Source: Bacillota bacterium (GTDB lineage Bacteria > Bacillota > Clostridia > Lachnospirales > Lachnospiraceae). Taken from it: 18,570 bases of DNA. The DNA lies in assembly GCA_023395555.1 (NCBI GenBank), contig JAEWYQ010000007.1, positions 1-18,570 on the forward strand. Reading direction: 5' to 3'. This document shows positions 15,041 through 18,570 of the stretch, piece after piece. Every line of letters starts with the position of its first letter. Within the stretch, counting starts at the first letter, position 1. Made by a program: the position numbers and the translations under genes. The notes beneath the pieces were generated by a model. The model saw only the letters and a program-made list of their open reading frames with translations. It did not search any database and was not told the origin of the DNA.

Positions 15041-15465
15041 TGCGTATTGCCGGATACATCAGGGAGACCATGGGGCTTCAGGAGACGGACATACGAACCT
15101 ATTCACCGCTGACGCTGGCGTTTATCGGAGATTCCATCTTCGATCTGGTAATCCGCACCTGCGTCGTGGAGAGCGGCAATGCGCCTGTCAATAAGCTGCA
15201 CAAGCGAGCTTCGAAGCTGGTGCAGGCCGGCGCCCAGGCCGAGCTGTATCATCTGATTCAGGACCGGCTTACCCCGGAGGAGACCGCCGTATATAAGCGG
15301 GGCCGCAATGCCAAATCCTTTACCTCGGCCAAGAATGCCAGTGTGGTGGATTACCGGACCGCCACCGGTCTGGAGGCGCTTATGGGGTATCTCTATCTGA
15401 CGGATCAGATGGATCGCCTGCTGGAGCTGGTGCAGCCTCAAATCAATAAAATGGTGACAGTCTAG
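15025..15465 (+). CDS. mrnC: Mini-ribonuclease III
   Basis: Small RNase III-fold nuclease without the double-stranded RNA binding domain; in Bacillus it matures the ends of 23S rRNA. The 146-residue protein has the family signatures: SPLTLAFIGDSIFDLVIR at 27-44 with catalytic D36, the NKLHKRASKLV helix at 56-66, RGRNAKS with SAKNA in the loop region 92-105, and the second acidic motif YRTATGLEALMGYLYL at 110-125 with E117. GAGGGAG (15014-15020) lies inside the end of cysS, and the 16-base overlap is typical of coupled genes. The cysE-cysS-mrnC order is the same as in Bacillus, so the T-box controls this gene too. The rlmB-type methyltransferase gene that often follows is absent here. Confidence 0.95.
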   Translation: MEKELMRIAGYIRETMGLQETDIRTYSPLTLAFIGDSIFDLVIRTCVVESGNAPVNKLHKRASKLVQAGAQAELYHLIQDRLTPEETAVYKRGRNAKSFTSAKNASVVDYRTATGLEALMGYLYLTDQMDRLLELVQPQINKMVTV

Positions 15466-15812
15466 ACAGGGTAAGGAGGTATTATATTCTCCTCCCGTAT
15501 CCCGCCTGAGCTGTTACATAAAATAGTCAATATTTTGTAAGAAAATTGCCATTAAATTGACTTATTAGCGTCCTAGAATACAAACAGGATGTGAAAACGC
15601 TGGCAATTATGACTTTTATTAGTAAAAATATTTCCGAGAATGAAAGAGCCTATCGGGAGAGAGTTATCCTTCCTTAAGTATAAGCTGTTAAGCATCCTGT
15701 GAACCGGTATCTGCTTAAATAACTTATATTGTAATAAGGAAGGAAGCCTCTCCCGATTTCTTTGTCCTGTAAAGGGAGAGCGGGAAGACATTTTACTGGC
15801 AAGGAGAAGAGG
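15466..15812 (+). other. Intergenic region and leader of the 5'-nucleotidase gene
   Basis: 347 bases without a supported gene. After mrnC there is a weak GGAGG/CCTCC hairpin at 15475-15495 without a T tail. TTGACT (15557-15562) and TAGAAT (15574-15579) resemble promoter boxes but are spaced by only 11 bases, so the promoter is unclear. AGCGTCCT near 15567 can fold back on AGGAT and ACGCT up to about 15601. Then comes the long hairpin described separately, and AAGGAG (15801-15806) before the start codon. Confidence 0.5.
15652..15757 (+). other. Long rod-like hairpin RNA in the 5'-nucleotidase leader
   Basis: Four nested perfect stems line up in one rod: ATCGGGAGAG (15652-15661) with 15748-15757, CCTTCCTTA (15668-15676) with 15735-15743, TATAAG (15679-15684) with 15723-15728, and TTAAGCA (15688-15694) with 15712-15718. 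The terminal loop is the 17 bases 15695-15711. The base of the stem is followed by TTCTTTG, only weakly terminator-like. It matches none of the riboswitch consensus sequences I can recall. It could be a late terminator of the cys operon, an attenuator of the next gene or an RNA-processing site. Confidence 0.7.
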
Positions 15813-18570
15813 ATGAAAATGAAGAAGAAAAGATTAAAAATGGCACGGATCATAGCCGCGGTTTCTTTTGCTGTGCTATTTGCGGTATTATTCAATATCG
15901 GAGGCTTCGTCAACCGGACGGCGGAGGCGGAGACCCAGAAGGAGACGGTAAAGCTGCGGATTCTTGGAACAACCGATGTTCACGGCCAGGTTAACAGCAA
16001 GGATTATGAACAGGGGGTAGATTATAGCAACGGCGGACTGGCCAGACTCTACGATCTGCTTAATAGAACCAGGAACGAGGTTCCTGCGGAAAGCGTAATT
16101 ACTCTGGATGCAGGGGACACCCTCTATGACTATACAACAGAATATATATTTGCGGAGAACCAGAACGCAATCCAGCCGGTTTATATGGCTATGGCCCAGA
16201 TGGGTTATGACGCCATTACTCTGGGAAATCATGATTTTGATTACGGTTATGAATATATCCTGCGCCAGCTTAACGGCTCGGGTCTGAAAAACATCACGAT
16301 TGTGTCCAATGTAACGGACTCCCAGACCGGAGAATATCCTTTTCTGGAGAACATGCTGATTACAAGAACCTTGACCTCTTCCGCAGGGAATAAGATTGAT
16401 GTCAAGATCGGAATCATCGGACAGACCATTCCTACCCTTACCTCCAAGACCCATAGCTACAAGGGGATTCTGAAGACGGAGGATATGGTGGCCAATGCCA
16501 GGACACAGGCACAGAAGCTGAGAGAAATGGGGGCGGATGTGGTGATCTGTCTGTCACATACGGGAATCGGGCCGGAGAATCCGGAGCTGAATTTTAAAAA
16601 TGTGGCCTATGCTCTTTCCAAAATTGATGATATCGATGTGGTAGTGTGCGGACATGAGCATAATCTGTTTCCCGCCACAGATATGACTTCTTCCTACTAC
16701 ATGCTGCCCGGAGTGGATAAGAAGACGAATCTTATGAACGGTAAGAATGTAATTATGGCGGGTAACCGGGGAAGCTCCCTGGGCGTGGTGGATCTGACCT
16801 TGACCGTATACAGGGATCATCTCAGCATTTCTGACCGCAGCTCGGAGCTTCGCATGGTGACGGAGAAGAATACCACAGAGAATAAAAATATAGCAAATCT
16901 TTTCGGAAACTGGGAGGAGGAGCTGCTGAATTACTCCACAGATGTAATTGCCAGACTGGAAAAGGGAGAATTAATTCATAATTTCTACGGCATGCTGGGC
17001 GATAATGCCGCAATCCAGCTGCTGAATGATGCGAAGATCGACTATGTGCAGAGATATGTCCAGACCGTAGGAACCCAGTATAAGGATTATCCCATTGTGG
17101 CGGTTTCCAGCTATGCGGCTTACGGAGCAGACAATATCAATGATTTTATCAATATTCAGGAGGATATTACCGAATCAGATCTGACTGCCATACAGCCCTA
17201 TAATAATTACATTTACATTTATACCATAACAGGAAAACAGCTGCGGGAGTGGCTGGAGTGGTCGGCCAGTGCCTTTGAGACCACAGTAACTGGTTCCAAA
17301 TGGAGCAATGGCGTTATGAGCTCCCTCATGCAGGAGACGGGACTCAAGTCCTTAATCCGGGAAGACTGGCTTGATGACTGGAGCAATTTCTATATTTTTG
17401 ACGGGGTGGATTATGTAATTAATCCTTTTACGGAACCCCGCTATGATCTCAGCGGCAATAGAATCAGCGTGAGCAGCCGTGTCAGTGAGCTGAACTATAA
17501 CGGGAAGCCTGTGACGGATGATATGGAATTTCTGATTGCCAGTAATAAGATTACCCAGCCCTCCACGGCCAACCGCGGCGTGGAGACCCAGACCGTGCTT
17601 AACGGTTTTGTGCGCACCCAGACGGTATTGAGCAGATATATGCGTCAGATTGCCGATGATGAGGGATTGATTCCCAAGATAGATAATAACTGGCGGATCA
17701 ATATGGACGGTGTAAAGAATTTTATTGTAAAGGTTCCTTATTATGCCGCAAGCCTCTTTGAGAAAACGGACTGGCATGTGAACTATCTGAAGGATGCGGA
17801 TTCATATAAATACTATATTGCTTCCTATCCCTTGGATCAGGGGGATACGGTGGCCCCGCATATTGTTGCCACGCCGGTAATTACCAGCGCTACGGCATCG
17901 CCTTATAAGATTGTAATGAATATTACAGACCGCTCTGCCATAAAATCGGTTCGTTATGCCAAGGGCAATGAGAATCTGGAGTATTTTAACAGCCATACAG
18001 GCCTTGAATTAAAGAATGCCAAGGTGGGAATATATGATTTTACCGTCTCGGAAAACGGTACCTATACGATTTTTGCCGAGGATGTGAAAGGAAATCAATC
18101 CCTGTATCATGTGACGATCAACAACTTCAGGGATGACCTTTTGTCCTCCCCGACGATCGATACCTATACCAACCGGAAGACCAAGATTTCCGGGCGGGGA
18201 GAACCGGGTACTACGGTTGTTTTTGAGGCTCATACCGGTATTTATGAAGGCGAGGTTAACAAGGACGGCACCTTCTCCTATGCATTGCCGGCCCAGCCCT
18301 CCGGCACAGTGGTATCTGTCTATTTGAAGGATCCGGCAAAGGGACTGGAGAGTGCCAGAGTGAATGTTCCGGTGAAGAGAACAGGCCCTAATCAGCCCAG
18401 TGTCAACCCCATAAAAAATACCAGCGGAGTGATTACCGGGGAGCTGGGTGATCAGGATGCTTCCCTGATTATCGCTACCAGCGATACGGTCTATGTTGCC
18501 AGGGATGGAGGAAAGGAGCGGTACGAGAAGAATACCGAGATCTATAATCCGAGTTTGGAGGTTGTAGAGG
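15813..18570 (+). CDS. Secreted bifunctional metallophosphatase/5'-nucleotidase (partial, runs off the right edge)
   Basis: Exported enzyme that probably hydrolyses nucleotides outside the membrane (UshA/YfkN/CpdB-like family). AAGGAG at 15801-15806 supports the ATG. The frame stays open for 919 codons to the window end. Residues 1-40 are a signal peptide: MKMKKKRLKMARII, a hydrophobic core, then an Ala-Glu rich cleavage area. The metallophosphoesterase domain (about 48-340) has the metal ligands in order: D55 and H57 (TTDVHGQ), D102 (DAGDT), N139 and H140 (GNHDFDYG), H249 (SHTG), H281 and H283 (GHEHN). The 5'-nucleotidase C-terminal domain (about 365-595) has a YGADNINDFI patch. From about 775 an Ig-like domain begins (SPTIDTYTNRKTKISGRGEPG, 'KDGTFSY'), followed by further extracellular sequence. 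A cell-wall anchor or repeats would be beyond the edge. Codon use is like the neighbours'. Confidence 0.93.
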   Translation, partial: MKMKKKRLKMARIIAAVSFAVLFAVLFNIGGFVNRTAEAETQKETVKLRILGTTDVHGQVNSKDYEQGVDYSNGGLARLYDLLNRTRNEVPAESVITLDAGDTLYDYTTEYIFAENQNAIQPVYMAMAQMGYDAITLGNHDFDYGYEYILRQLNGSGLKNITIVSNVTDSQTGEYPFLENMLITRTLTSSAGNKIDVKIGIIGQTIPTLTSKTHSYKGILKTEDMVANARTQAQKLREMGADVVICLSHTGIGPENPELNFKNVAYALSKIDDIDVVVCGHEHNLFPATDMTSSYYMLPGVDKKTNLMNGKNVIMAGNRGSSLGVVDLTLTVYRDHLSISDRSSELRMVTEKNTTENKNIANLFGNWEEELLNYSTDVIARLEKGELIHNFYGMLGDNAAIQLLNDAKIDYVQRYVQTVGTQYKDYPIVAVSSYAAYGADNINDFINIQEDITESDLTAIQPYNNYIYIYTITGKQLREWLEWSASAFETTVTGSKWSNGVMSSLMQETGLKSLIREDWLDDWSNFYIFDGVDYVINPFTEPRYDLSGNRISVSSRVSELNYNGKPVTDDMEFLIASNKITQPSTANRGVETQTVLNGFVRTQTVLSRYMRQIADDEGLIPKIDNNWRINMDGVKNFIVKVPYYAASLFEKTDWHVNYLKDADSYKYYIASYPLDQGDTVAPHIVATPVITSATASPYKIVMNITDRSAIKSVRYAKGNENLEYFNSHTGLELKNAKVGIYDFTVSENGTYTIFAEDVKGNQSLYHVTINNFRDDLLSSPTIDTYTNRKTKISGRGEPGTTVVFEAHTGIYEGEVNKDGTFSYALPAQPSGTVVSVYLKDPAKGLESARVNVPVKRTGPNQPSVNPIKNTSGVITGELGDQDASLIIATSDTVYVARDGGKERYEKNTEIYNPSLEVVE

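Noticed and set aside
15888..16454. 188-codon open frame on the - strand inside the 5'-nucleotidase
   Set aside because: It is antisense to the metallophosphatase motifs and shows no domain of its own.

Overview
The window looks like an ordinary chromosomal stretch of a Gram-positive, low-to-mid GC Firmicute, most likely a Lachnospiraceae/Clostridia member. The basis is strong AGGAGG-type ribosome binding sites, TTGACA/TATAAT promoters, a cysteine T-box leader, a HelD-type RNA polymerase recycling ATPase, mini-RNase III next to cysS, and a KimA-type potassium transporter. This assignment rests on gene content and sequence style, not on a search.

Layout, left to right. (1) 146-3172: a promoter, a leader with short hairpins, and a three-gene ABC-2 exporter (one ATPase and two different permeases, ethyl-viologen-exporter type). 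(2) 3489-5723: a helD-like ATPase behind an intergenic stretch with a perfect 28-bp palindrome and an 11-bp direct repeat. (3) 5820-6375: an AT-rich two-gene DUF4160/DUF2442 module whose first gene carries a single-base frameshift. (4) 6418-6665: a consensus promoter, tRNA-Val(UAC), tRNA-Met(CAU, elongator) and a terminator. (5) 6681-7318: the decayed remnant of an ASKHA/RACo-type (DUF4445) corrinoid-protein reactivator with deletions and frameshifts. (6) 7412-9262: a KimA-like potassium transporter overlapping convergently with (7) an AraC-family regulator, which diverges from a GH4 alpha-galactosidase (melA); the two promoters appear to share one palindromic -10 element. (8) 11694-12341: ispF, with an unusual cysteine-rich tail. 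(9) 12349-12502: a large inverted-repeat element (47-bp arms, one mismatch). (10) 12535-15465: a promoter, a cysteine-specific T-box (specifier UGC) and cysE-cysS-mrnC, coupling cysteine synthesis and Cys-tRNA charging to Cys-tRNA levels, with the 23S-maturation RNase III-like gene overlapping the end of cysS. (11) 15652-15757: a long rod-like hairpin in the leader of a secreted 5'-nucleotidase/metallophosphatase gene (15813 onward) that runs off the right edge.

I see no CRISPR array, prophage, insertion sequence with a transposase, or clear new defence system. The points most worth a second look are the 154-bp inverted-repeat element, the structured leader of the 5'-nucleotidase, the cysteine-tailed IspF, the broken DUF4160 gene and the scarred ASKHA pseudogene.
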